Of a stretch of DNA of 13,061 nucleotides, positions 7,679 through 13,061 are shown piece by piece (positions within the stretch are counted from its first letter, which is position 1; each line of letters begins with the position of its first letter). A program made the position numbers and the translations under genes. This DNA comes from Alphaproteobacteria bacterium (GTDB lineage Bacteria; Pseudomonadota; Alphaproteobacteria; Caulobacterales; Parvularculaceae). Under the pieces are notes generated by a model. That model had not been told where the DNA came from and did no database searches. It worked only from the letters and a program-made list of their open reading frames with translations. The stretch spans positions 1-13,061 of the forward strand of contig JAUIEG010000022.1 in NCBI GenBank assembly GCA_030428745.1, written 5' to 3'.

Positions 7679-7888
7679 ATGAGCGCAGTCACCACTCTTG
7701 TCGCCACTGTTGCGGCTGCTGCGGGAGCGGTCGCGCTCTTTCGCATGGCTGAACGGCGCACGCGGCCGCTTCGTGAGGCAATTGACGAGGTGCGAAAGTC
7801 GGCGGCATCCAGGACAGGCGATGTCATCGACTATGAGCAGGATCCTGAAAGCGGCGTTTTCCGCCCCAAAGGCGCTGTTCGCAACTAA
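7679..7888 (+). CDS. Small single-span membrane protein of unknown function
   Basis: A 69-residue protein not recognised as a named family. Residues about 4-22 (TTLVATVAAAAGAVALFRM) form one hydrophobic segment. A basic stretch (AERRTRPLR) follows, then a polar tail ending in DYEQDPESGVFRPKG. By the positive-inside rule the tail is probably cytoplasmic. The start is well supported: GGGAG (7666-7670) lies 8 bases before the ATG. It follows the S49 peptidase by 30 bp in the same direction, so the two are probably cotranscribed. A link with that anchor-less peptidase is possible but unproven. Its TAA stop interlocks with the TAG stop of the reverse-strand yjbQ gene. Confidence 0.8.
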   Translation: MSAVTTLVATVAAAAGAVALFRMAERRTRPLREAIDEVRKSAASRTGDVIDYEQDPESGVFRPKGAVRN

Positions 7889-8295
7889 CCCCCTTCAATT
7901 AACGTCATGACAATGCGCCGCCGTTGCGGCGCGCGCCGGTGTTCAAGCAGGTAAATTCCCTGCCAGGTTCCCAGAAGCAATCGTCCGTCTGCAAATGGAA
8001 TGGAAAGCGAGGTCGCTGTCATGGCCGACTTCAAATGCGCGGGCATGTCGTCCGGGCCTTCGGCGTCATGGCGGTAGGGACCGTCTTCAGGCGCCATGCG
8101 GTCGAGCCAGTCGATCAGGTCGCGCATGACATCCGGGTCGGCGTTTTCCTGGATCGTCAGCGAGGCGGAGGTGTGCTGGATGAAGAGGTGGGCGAGCCCG
8201 TTTTGTACGGACGCAGAGGCGAGGGCGGCCTCTATTTGCGCCGTGATGTCGACGGCCTCGCGTCCCGGTGTTTCGATAGCTATAAGCGTCGCCAT
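7885..8295 (-). CDS. yjbQ: YjbQ / UPF0047 family protein
   Basis: Small cytosolic protein of the widespread UPF0047 family (E. coli YjbQ), reported to have weak thiamine-phosphate synthase activity; its physiological role is unsettled. The 136-residue product has the family signatures in order: FIQHTSASLTIQENADPDV (38-56), YRHDAEGPDD (74-83), MPAHLKSAM (84-92) and LLGTWQGIYLLEHR (107-120), including conserved His41, His76, His87 and His119. The frame is open 21 codons further upstream, but the ATG at 8295 is preceded by AAGAGG about 6 bases away and gives the usual family length. Its TAG stop (7885-7887) overlaps the TAA (7886-7888) of the convergent gene. An unusually AT-rich promoter region lies upstream. 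Confidence 0.95.
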   Translation of the reverse strand: MATLIAIETPGREAVDITAQIEAALASASVQNGLAHLFIQHTSASLTIQENADPDVMRDLIDWLDRMAPEDGPYRHDAEGPDDMPAHLKSAMTATSLSIPFADGRLLLGTWQGIYLLEHRRAPQRRRIVMTLIEGG

Positions 8296-8411
8296 GTATA
8301 ACCTCTTGTAATTAAATATAAAATTAGGGACAATATTATTTTGCCGCGAGCCCTGCAACAGGCCATACTCGCGCGGTTTTCTGCAATCCGTCCGTTTCGT
8401 CCGATTTTGAT
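8296..8411. promoter_or_regulatory. AT-rich divergent promoter region (yjbQ / exonuclease)
   Basis: Bases 8300-8343 are strikingly AT-rich within a GC-rich window, as expected for promoters. For yjbQ (reverse), TTGCAG (complement of 8353-8358), a 17-base spacer and TATTGT (complement of 8330-8335) form a candidate. For the forward exonuclease gene, TTGTAA (8306-8311), 17 bases and GACAAT (8329-8334) form another. The two would overlap and might compete. Each box matches the bacterial consensus only partly, so exact positions are tentative. Confidence 0.45.
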
Positions 8412-8912
8412 GTGTCTGTTTCCCAATTGAAAGATGTTGCTTTCATCGATCTTGAAGCCTCGGGCCTGTCGGCGCGTTCCTGGCCGATTGAAGTGGGTTG
8501 GTGTTTCACCAGCGGCGCGCCGAAGGCGATGCTGATCCGGCCCGATGCGTCCTGGTCTGTCGACGACTGGGATGACGACGCGGAAGCCTTGCATGGCGTT
8601 TCTCATGACACGCTTCAAAGTGAAGGCCTTTCCCCTGGCGAGGTTTGCGAGAAGTTGAATGCGGCGCTTGCCGGCAAGGTGGTTTTTTCCGACGCGCCCG
8701 ACTGGGATGGTTTCTGGCTCTATCGTCTGTTTCAGGCCGCCAAGACCCGGCAGCGGTTTGTGGTGAGCGACTTCTCCTCGATTTTTCATGGCGCGGCGCC
8801 GGAAATGGTTGACCGGTGCATAGCAGAAGCCGACCGGGTCGCGCCGCGCCTGCACCGGGCGATCCCCGACGTGCTTCACATGCGCAGCCTCTACCAACTC
8901 GCCATTGTGTAA
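8412..8912 (+). CDS. DnaQ-like DEDDh 3'-5' exonuclease
   Basis: A 166-residue single-domain exonuclease of the DnaQ/RNase T superfamily; such enzymes remove 3'-terminal nucleotides from DNA or RNA using two metal ions. The full catalytic set is visible: Asp13 and Glu15 (FIDLEASGL, Exo I), Asp99 (APDWDGFWL, Exo II; Asp97 is an alternative), then His148 and Asp153 (LHRAIPD, Exo III, H-x4-D), which puts it in the DEDDh subgroup. HGVSHDTL (61-68) is also typical. No polymerase, UvrC or helicase domain is attached, so the substrate is unknown. The GTG start has no clear ribosome-binding site; an overlapping ATG at 8410 is in another frame. The alpha/beta hydrolase gene follows after 42 bases. Confidence 0.88.
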   Translation: MSVSQLKDVAFIDLEASGLSARSWPIEVGWCFTSGAPKAMLIRPDASWSVDDWDDDAEALHGVSHDTLQSEGLSPGEVCEKLNAALAGKVVFSDAPDWDGFWLYRLFQAAKTRQRFVVSDFSSIFHGAAPEMVDRCIAEADRVAPRLHRAIPDVLHMRSLYQLAIV

Positions 8913-8954
8913 TCCGGCGTTGATCCTCACTGCACGACAGGCGATGTCCCGGCC

Positions 8955-9827
8955 ATGACGAATTCGAACACGACATCTGGCGCGCGCCGATATGCGGTTC
9001 GCCTTGAAGCTGGCGAAATGACAGGCTGGCGCTTTGAGAATGCAGGGGCGCCGCCGCTCCTGTTTCTTCATGCGACAGGGTTTTGCGCGTCGGCCTACAG
9101 GCAGATGCTCTCTCCGCTCGGCGGCGCCTATGACGTTTACGCGCTTGATCTTCGCGGGCATGGGCGGAACAGCCTGCCCGCCGATCCGGCAAGGCTGCGC
9201 TCCTGGGCTGTCTTTCGGGACGATGTGCGCGCCTTCCTCGACCACGAGAATCGCGAAGACTGGACGCTCGCCGGCCATTCCCTCGGCGCGGCTGTGGCCT
9301 TGCTCTCGGGCGAAGGCCGGCGGGATGTCGCCGCCTTGAAGCTGATAGAACCAGTGGCCATGCCGGGCTGGCTTGCAAAGCTCGCAACAACGCCGGTTTG
9401 GCCCGTCTTCGCCGCCCGCATGCCGCTGGTGCGTCAGGCGGCGCGCCGGCGCAGCGAATGGGCCTCCCGGCAGGAGGTGGTCGCCTCATATGGCCGTAAA
9501 GCCCTGTTCCGGGATTGGGCGCCCGGCGTCCTTGAGGATTATCTGACCGACGGCCTGGCGGAAACAGGGTCGGGGGTTCGTCTTGCTTGTGCGCCTTCAT
9601 GGGAGGCGGCGACATTCGCCGCCCAGGGCAATGATTTCTGGAAAGCGGCGGCGCATGCGCCCGCGCCGGTTCATATTTTCGCGGCGCGGCAGGCGTCCTC
9701 GACCGCGCCCGCTTTTGCGCGCGCGCGATTTCAACGGCTCGGCGCCGCGCTGACGGTCGATAACGCAGCCGGCCATCTCGCGCCGATGCAAAAGCCGCAG
9801 GAATTGGCGTCTTTTCTGGCGTCTTGA
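8955..9827 (+). CDS. Alpha/beta hydrolase
   Basis: A 290-residue alpha/beta-hydrolase-fold protein, probably an esterase or related hydrolase; its substrate cannot be predicted. Visible motifs are the oxyanion-hole segment HATGF (39-43), DLRGHG (65-70), the nucleophile elbow GHSLG with Ser109, and the C-terminal catalytic His274 (NAAGHLAP). At the canonical acid position after strand 7 (IFAARQASST, about 241-250) there is no Asp or Glu. Glu132, at the end of strand 6 (LIEPVAMP), is a likely replacement, as in some haloalkane dehalogenases. There is no signal peptide, so it is probably cytosolic. The ATG at 8955 has only a weak upstream AGG. It may be cotranscribed with the exonuclease gene 42 bases upstream. 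Confidence 0.88.
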   Translation: MTNSNTTSGARRYAVRLEAGEMTGWRFENAGAPPLLFLHATGFCASAYRQMLSPLGGAYDVYALDLRGHGRNSLPADPARLRSWAVFRDDVRAFLDHENREDWTLAGHSLGAAVALLSGEGRRDVAALKLIEPVAMPGWLAKLATTPVWPVFAARMPLVRQAARRRSEWASRQEVVASYGRKALFRDWAPGVLEDYLTDGLAETGSGVRLACAPSWEAATFAAQGNDFWKAAAHAPAPVHIFAARQASSTAPAFARARFQRLGAALTVDNAAGHLAPMQKPQELASFLAS

Positions 9828-9984
9828 CCACAGTGTTGCGGAAAAAATCCGGCCATGACGCTGGAAGGGTTGGACCTTCTGGGCCTTTTTGCTAAGCGTC
9901 GCAGCCGAACGCCCAATCCACCCCGGGCCCCGCAACAGGCGGTGTCCCGAGCCGGGCGGATTTTAGTCAAGGAAGGTTTTGAGA
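9828..9984 (+). promoter_or_regulatory. Intergenic region with candidate promoter for the SapC gene
   Basis: A non-coding gap of 157 bases. TTGGACC (9870-9876), 14 bases, then GCTAAGCG (9891-9898) partly fits the Caulobacter-type housekeeping promoter (TTGACGS, 10-14 bases, GCTANAWC). The -35 and the GCTA core match well and the rest poorly. The same place has GGACC-TTCT-GGGCC (9872-9885, one mismatch) followed by TTTTT (9886-9890), a weak terminator candidate for the upstream hydrolase gene. The two readings compete. An open frame starting at 9855 runs into the SapC gene in another frame and does not look coding. Confidence 0.35.
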
Positions 9985-10779
9985 ATGAGCGAGGCGCAAG
10001 CTCTCCCCGAAGTGACCGGCCGAATGTTCCTTTACGAACAGCCGGAACTGCTGATGAAAGAAAAACATGGCGATCTCGGCCTTGCGCCGGCGTCGCAGCC
10101 CTTCAAATTCGCCGCCAAGGCCCGGGCGCTGCCGATGACGCTTGGCGAGATCCCGTCGGCGATCAAGGACTATCCGCTGATCTTCATGTCCCAGGAGCAG
10201 CCGCAGCTTCTGGCCGTCACCGGGCTCTATGACGACATCAACCTGTTTGTCGACGACAACGGCAATTGGGAAGACTTCACTTATATTCCCGGTTATGTGC
10301 GCCGCTATCCCTTCGGCGTCGCCGCCGAAGCGAGCGGTGAGCGTATGGCGGTGGTGATTGACCGCGGCTTTGAAGGCCTGTCCCCGACCGGCGAGAATCG
10401 TCTTTTCGAAGACGGACAGATGACGCAGCAGACGCAGGCCGCTGTGGACTTCGTGAAAAATTATGAGCGCGACCGTCAGCAAACGGAGCAGTTGGCGAAG
10501 GTGCTTGCGCATCATGAGCTGATCCAGCAGCAGACCGCGCATTACACGCCGACTGGCGCCAGCGAACCTGTCACCTTCGCCCAGTATTTCGGCGTTGATG
10601 AAGAGCGCCTGAAAGCGCTTTCGGTTGAAACGAAAATGGAGCTTGAAAGCCAAGGCGTTCTCGCGCTGATTTATGCGATGCTCATCTCCATGGGCAACTG
10701 GCGCATCCTGCTCCAGCGCCGCGCCAAGCGTCACAACCTTTCCGAACAGGATGTGTTCAAGCCGCTGGTGTCCAACTAG
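9985..10779 (+). CDS. SapC-family protein
   Basis: A 264-residue member of the SapC family (Pfam SapC), named after a Campylobacter fetus surface-array locus and common in alpha- and marine gammaproteobacteria. Its biochemical role is not established. Family-like features are FLYEQPELL near the N-terminus, FAAKARALPMTLGEIPSA, YPLIFM, LLAVTGLYDDINLFVDDNG, and YIPGYVRRYPF in the middle. A charged helical C-terminal half ends in LISMGNWRILLQRRAKRH. No signal peptide or clear membrane span is visible, so the product is probably cytoplasmic. The ATG at 9985 is preceded by GGAAGG (9971-9976) at 8 bases; an in-frame TTG at 9979 is too close to that site. The gene seems to be a single transcription unit, with a candidate promoter upstream and a strong terminator downstream. 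Confidence 0.9.
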   Translation: MSEAQALPEVTGRMFLYEQPELLMKEKHGDLGLAPASQPFKFAAKARALPMTLGEIPSAIKDYPLIFMSQEQPQLLAVTGLYDDINLFVDDNGNWEDFTYIPGYVRRYPFGVAAEASGERMAVVIDRGFEGLSPTGENRLFEDGQMTQQTQAAVDFVKNYERDRQQTEQLAKVLAHHELIQQQTAHYTPTGASEPVTFAQYFGVDEERLKALSVETKMELESQGVLALIYAMLISMGNWRILLQRRAKRHNLSEQDVFKPLVSN

Positions 10780-10802
10780 ACGGCCTGCCAATCCGGCATC
10801 AG

Positions 10803-10835
10803 GCCGGGCTGCGCTCCTGCGCAGCCCGGCTTTTT
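10803..10835 (+). terminator. Strong rho-independent terminator after the SapC gene
   Basis: GCCGGGCTGCGC (10803-10814), the loop TCCT (10815-10818) and GCGCAGCCCGGC (10819-10830) make a perfect 12-bp, very GC-rich stem, followed at once by TTTTT (10831-10835). It starts 24 bases after the SapC stop codon and isolates that gene from the DsbD-like gene. This is the clearest terminator in the window. Confidence 0.95.
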
Positions 10836-10916
10836 CATGTTCAAGTTTCAGCGAGCGCCGGGTTGTCGCGGCGAATAAGGATTGGCCTTCGCGCCGGGCC
10901 CCGTTACCAAGGCGCC

Positions 10917-13016
10917 ATGAAGGTTCATCTCGCTTTTCTCTTCATGCTGATCGCTCTTGTCGCCCCCACAGCCGGGGCGCAGGCGCAGACCGTAATCGAG
11001 AACGATTACACCAGAACCGAAATCTCGCCGGAAGCCACGGCCTTTGCGCCGGGCGAAACGCTCTGGTTTGCGATCCGCCAGGAGATCCAGCCCGGCTGGC
11101 ATGTCTTCTGGACAAATCCCGGCGATGCGGGACTTCCTCTGCGGCTCGACTGGACGCTGCCTGAAGGGTTTACGGCGGGTGAGATCATGCACCCTGTCCC
11201 GCAATTCATTCCCGTGGGACCGCTCGCAAGCTACGCCCATGAAGGCGCGCCGGTGTTTCTTGTTCCCGTAACGGCGCCGGCGGACGCTGCGCCAGGATCG
11301 AAAGTCGATCTCGCCATCGACGCGTCGTGGCAGACATGCGAGGAAATCTGCGTTCCCGAAGAGGGGCGTTTTTCTTTTTCATTGCCGGTGCTGGCGGCAA
11401 GTTCGCCCGACCCGTCGCGCCGGGTTCTGTTCAGTCTTGCGCGCGCCAAACTGCCCGAAGCGGTTGAAGCGGATGCGACGATTGCCGTCGGCGACGCCAC
11501 TTATGTTTTGACGTTGGATGCGCCGGAAAATTTTGACGCGGACAACGCCTTTTTCTTCGCCGGACCGGAAGGCGTGGTTTCCCCGCCAGCGCCCCAGGAA
11601 ATCGATGTCGGCGACGGCGTCCTGCGCATCGCGATGCAGCCGGGCTGGATCGAGCGCTATGAAGAGAAGACACTTCCCGGCATTTTGAAATTTGGCGAAG
11701 GCGCGGGCGTGCGCGCGCTTGCGCTGACGGCGGATGTTCCCGCGCCGCTGGTGAAGCCGGTCAATAAGCCGGAGTTGACGCCGCATAATGCGCCAGGCTT
11801 GCCTCTGTTGCTATTGTTCGCATTTCTGGGCGGCGCGCTTTTGAATGTGATGCCTTGCGTTTTCCCGGTGGTGTTTATCAAGGCCGCGTCCTTCATGCAG
11901 AGCGCGCGCGAACATCCCGAAAGGGTGCGCGCCCATGGCCTTCTTTATATGGCGGGCGTCATGGCGACGTTTCTTTTGATGGGCGGCGTCCTCCTCGCCT
12001 TGCGGGCGGGCGGCGCGCAATTCGGCTGGGGGTTTCATTTGCAGTCGCCCTGGGTCGTGGCGCTGTCGGCCTATGTGCTCTTGCTCGTGGGGCTTAATCT
12101 CGCCGGGCTTTTCTCAGCGGGCGAGGGACTTGCTGGCGCGGGGGAGGGGCTCGCTTCGAAAAAAGGCGGTTTGGGCGCGTTTTTCACCGGCGCCCTCGCG
12201 GTCGTCGTCGCCGCGCCCTGCATTGGCCCCCTTTTGAGCGCGCCCATGGGGGCGGCGCTCCTATTGCCGCCGCTGGCGGGGCTCGCGATCTTTGCAATGC
12301 TCGGTCTTGGCCTCGCCGCGCCTTATCTGTTGCTTTCCTTCCTTCCGGGACTGGGCCGGCGCCTGCCGAAACCAGGGCCGTGGATGGCGGTTTTCAAGCA
12401 GGCGCTGTCTTTCCCGGTTTTTGCGGCCGCCGCCTATTTTCTCTGGGTGCTGGCGCAGCAGACGACCGGCGCCGGGCTGGGAGCCGTTCTTACCGGGGCG
12501 GTGCTTCTGGCCTTTGCAGCCTGGGCCTTTGAGAAAAGCAAAACCGATGGCGGCTTGGCCTTCATGCTGCGGATTGTTTCGGCGGTGGCGGCGCTGGGCG
12601 CTCTTGCGCCTTTGGCGAGGCTTGACGCGGATGTGCAGGTCTCATCTGCGCCGGAACGCGGCTATGGCGCCATCGCGGCGGAACCTTACAGCGCGGCGGC
12701 GCTCGACGCCTACAGGGCTGAGGGCAGGCCGGTCTTTATCGATTTCACCGCCGCCTGGTGCGTGACCTGCCAGTTCAACAAAATGACAGTCTTTTCCGAC
12801 GCGGCGCTCGCGGCGGCGCTCTCTGAGACGCAAACGGTTTTCATGGTTGCCGACTGGACCGTGCGCGATCCGGAAATCACCGAGGCGCTTGCCGGTTTCG
12901 GCGCCAGCGGCGTGCCGCTTTATGTTTACTACGATGCGTCGGGGGAGGGGACGGTTTTGCCGCTGCCGCTGACGAAGCGGGCGGTCCTCAAATCGGTTTC
13001 AGGAGCCGGTCTCTAG
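10917..13016 (+). CDS. dsbD: DsbD/ScsB-like thiol:disulfide interchange protein
   Basis: Inner-membrane protein that carries reducing equivalents from cytoplasmic thioredoxin to periplasmic thiol proteins. From the ATG at 10917 it has 699 residues. A signal peptide (hydrophobic about 4-20, likely cleavage after AGAQAQ) leads to a periplasmic N-terminal region of about 265 residues with Cys141 and Cys145 (WQTCEEICVP). A membrane domain of about eight spans (roughly 294-590) holds one Cys in each half, Cys314 (NVMPCVFPV) and Cys435 (AAPCIGP). A C-terminal periplasmic thioredoxin domain has Cys615/Cys618 (AAWCVTC). All six cysteines needed for the relay are present. The long N-terminal region and CxxxC spacing resemble ScsB, such as that of Caulobacter, more than the 565-residue E. 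coli DsbD, so the symbol is provisional. The frame is open to a TTG at 10863, but the ATG follows AAGG (10909-10912) and directly starts the signal peptide. The target thiol proteins are not encoded here. Confidence 0.94.
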   Translation: MKVHLAFLFMLIALVAPTAGAQAQTVIENDYTRTEISPEATAFAPGETLWFAIRQEIQPGWHVFWTNPGDAGLPLRLDWTLPEGFTAGEIMHPVPQFIPVGPLASYAHEGAPVFLVPVTAPADAAPGSKVDLAIDASWQTCEEICVPEEGRFSFSLPVLAASSPDPSRRVLFSLARAKLPEAVEADATIAVGDATYVLTLDAPENFDADNAFFFAGPEGVVSPPAPQEIDVGDGVLRIAMQPGWIERYEEKTLPGILKFGEGAGVRALALTADVPAPLVKPVNKPELTPHNAPGLPLLLLFAFLGGALLNVMPCVFPVVFIKAASFMQSAREHPERVRAHGLLYMAGVMATFLLMGGVLLALRAGGAQFGWGFHLQSPWVVALSAYVLLLVGLNLAGLFSAGEGLAGAGEGLASKKGGLGAFFTGALAVVVAAPCIGPLLSAPMGAALLLPPLAGLAIFAMLGLGLAAPYLLLSFLPGLGRRLPKPGPWMAVFKQALSFPVFAAAAYFLWVLAQQTTGAGLGAVLTGAVLLAFAAWAFEKSKTDGGLAFMLRIVSAVAALGALAPLARLDADVQVSSAPERGYGAIAAEPYSAAALDAYRAEGRPVFIDFTAAWCVTCQFNKMTVFSDAALAAALSETQTVFMVADWTVRDPEITEALAGFGASGVPLYVYYDASGEGTVLPLPLTKRAVLKSVSGAGL

Positions 13017-13026
13017 GAGCTGATCA

Positions 13027-13049
13027 GGAAAACAGGTTACCGGTTTTCC
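13027..13049 (+). repeat. Imperfect inverted repeat downstream of the DsbD-like gene
   Basis: GGAAAACAGG (13027-13036) pairs with CCGGTTTTCC (13040-13049) around TTA, with one mismatch. It lies 10 bases after the stop codon. No T-tract follows the stem, so it is a poor intrinsic terminator. It may be a weak termination or mRNA-end hairpin, or part of the next gene's promoter beyond the window. Confidence 0.35.
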
Positions 13050-13061
13050 GGTTCGATCGCG

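Noticed and set aside
8280..9278. 332-codon open frame on the reverse strand
   Set aside because: Antisense to motif-supported genes, overlaps the start of yjbQ, and its product has no domain or sensible start signal.
8506..9831. 441-codon open frame on the reverse strand
   Set aside because: It lies antisense to the exonuclease and alpha/beta hydrolase genes, both supported by clear motifs. Its product is arginine/proline/alanine-rich with no recognisable domain, typical of GC-rich shadow frames.
8949..9861. Repeated CCGGCCATGACG at 8950 and 9850
   Set aside because: A 12-base match about 900 bases apart in GC-rich DNA, with no further similarity on either side; likely chance.
9872..9890. 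Weak hairpin plus TTTTT as terminator of the alpha/beta hydrolase gene
   Set aside because: The stem is only five pairs with one mismatch, and the same bases make a better promoter candidate. Mentioned in the intergenic entry, not called separately.
9855..10232. 125-codon forward frame beginning with ATG before the SapC gene
   Set aside because: Most of it overlaps the well-supported SapC gene in another frame, and the product is low-complexity with no family likeness.
1..13061. Search for defence systems, mobile elements, CRISPR arrays, tRNA genes or a biosynthetic cluster
   Set aside because: No integrase, transposase, terminal repeats, spaced direct repeats, tRNA-like folds, or toxin-antitoxin-like pair could be supported; the content is ordinary chromosomal.

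Overview
The window is an ordinary-looking, GC-rich stretch of an alphaproteobacterial chromosome. Support comes from the ETF-QO type, the TPR lipoprotein lying next to ispE, the SapC-family protein, a ScsB-like long DsbD, and frequent GTG/TTG starts. The style recalls the Caulobacterales/Parvularculales side of the class, but the sequence alone does not settle the order. There are no tRNA or rRNA genes, insertion sequences, integrases, CRISPR arrays or phage genes. Coding density is about 94%, and the longest gap between genes is about 170 bases.

Layout: (1) 51-4354, a tight forward operon of electron-transfer flavoprotein:ubiquinone oxidoreductase, a TPR lipoprotein and ispE, with gaps of 12 bp and then a 4 bp start/stop overlap. 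(2) 4355-4473, a non-coding stretch with a large inverted repeat followed by four T. (3) 4474-5559 forward, a WecA/WbpL-type polyprenyl-phosphate sugar-1-phosphate transferase. It converges with (4) 5567-6601 reverse, a long-chain polyprenyl diphosphate synthase, with only 7 bp between stops. (5) From a divergent gap, a forward pair: an S49 (SppA-like) peptidase (6770-7648) and a small single-span membrane protein (7679-7888). (6) 7885-8295 reverse, YjbQ/UPF0047, whose stop codon interlocks with that of the small protein. (7) An AT-rich divergent promoter region, then forward a DEDDh exonuclease (8412-8912) and an alpha/beta hydrolase (8955-9827). (8) A SapC-family protein (9985-10779) closed by a textbook rho-independent terminator. 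(9) A ScsB/DsbD-like thiol:disulfide transporter (10917-13016).

The left half has a polyprenyl/quinone theme. IspE makes isoprenoid precursors, the polyprenyl synthase extends them (probably to the ubiquinone tail), ETF-QO reduces ubiquinone, and the WecA-like enzyme uses undecaprenyl phosphate. The right half has an envelope flavour (peptidase, SapC, DsbD-like reductase) with no obvious common pathway.

I did not find a convincing undescribed multi-gene system. The items most worth a second look are an alpha/beta hydrolase whose acid residue appears moved to the end of strand 6, an S49 peptidase without a membrane anchor paired with a tiny membrane protein, the interlocked stop codons, and inverted repeats in two intergenic regions.
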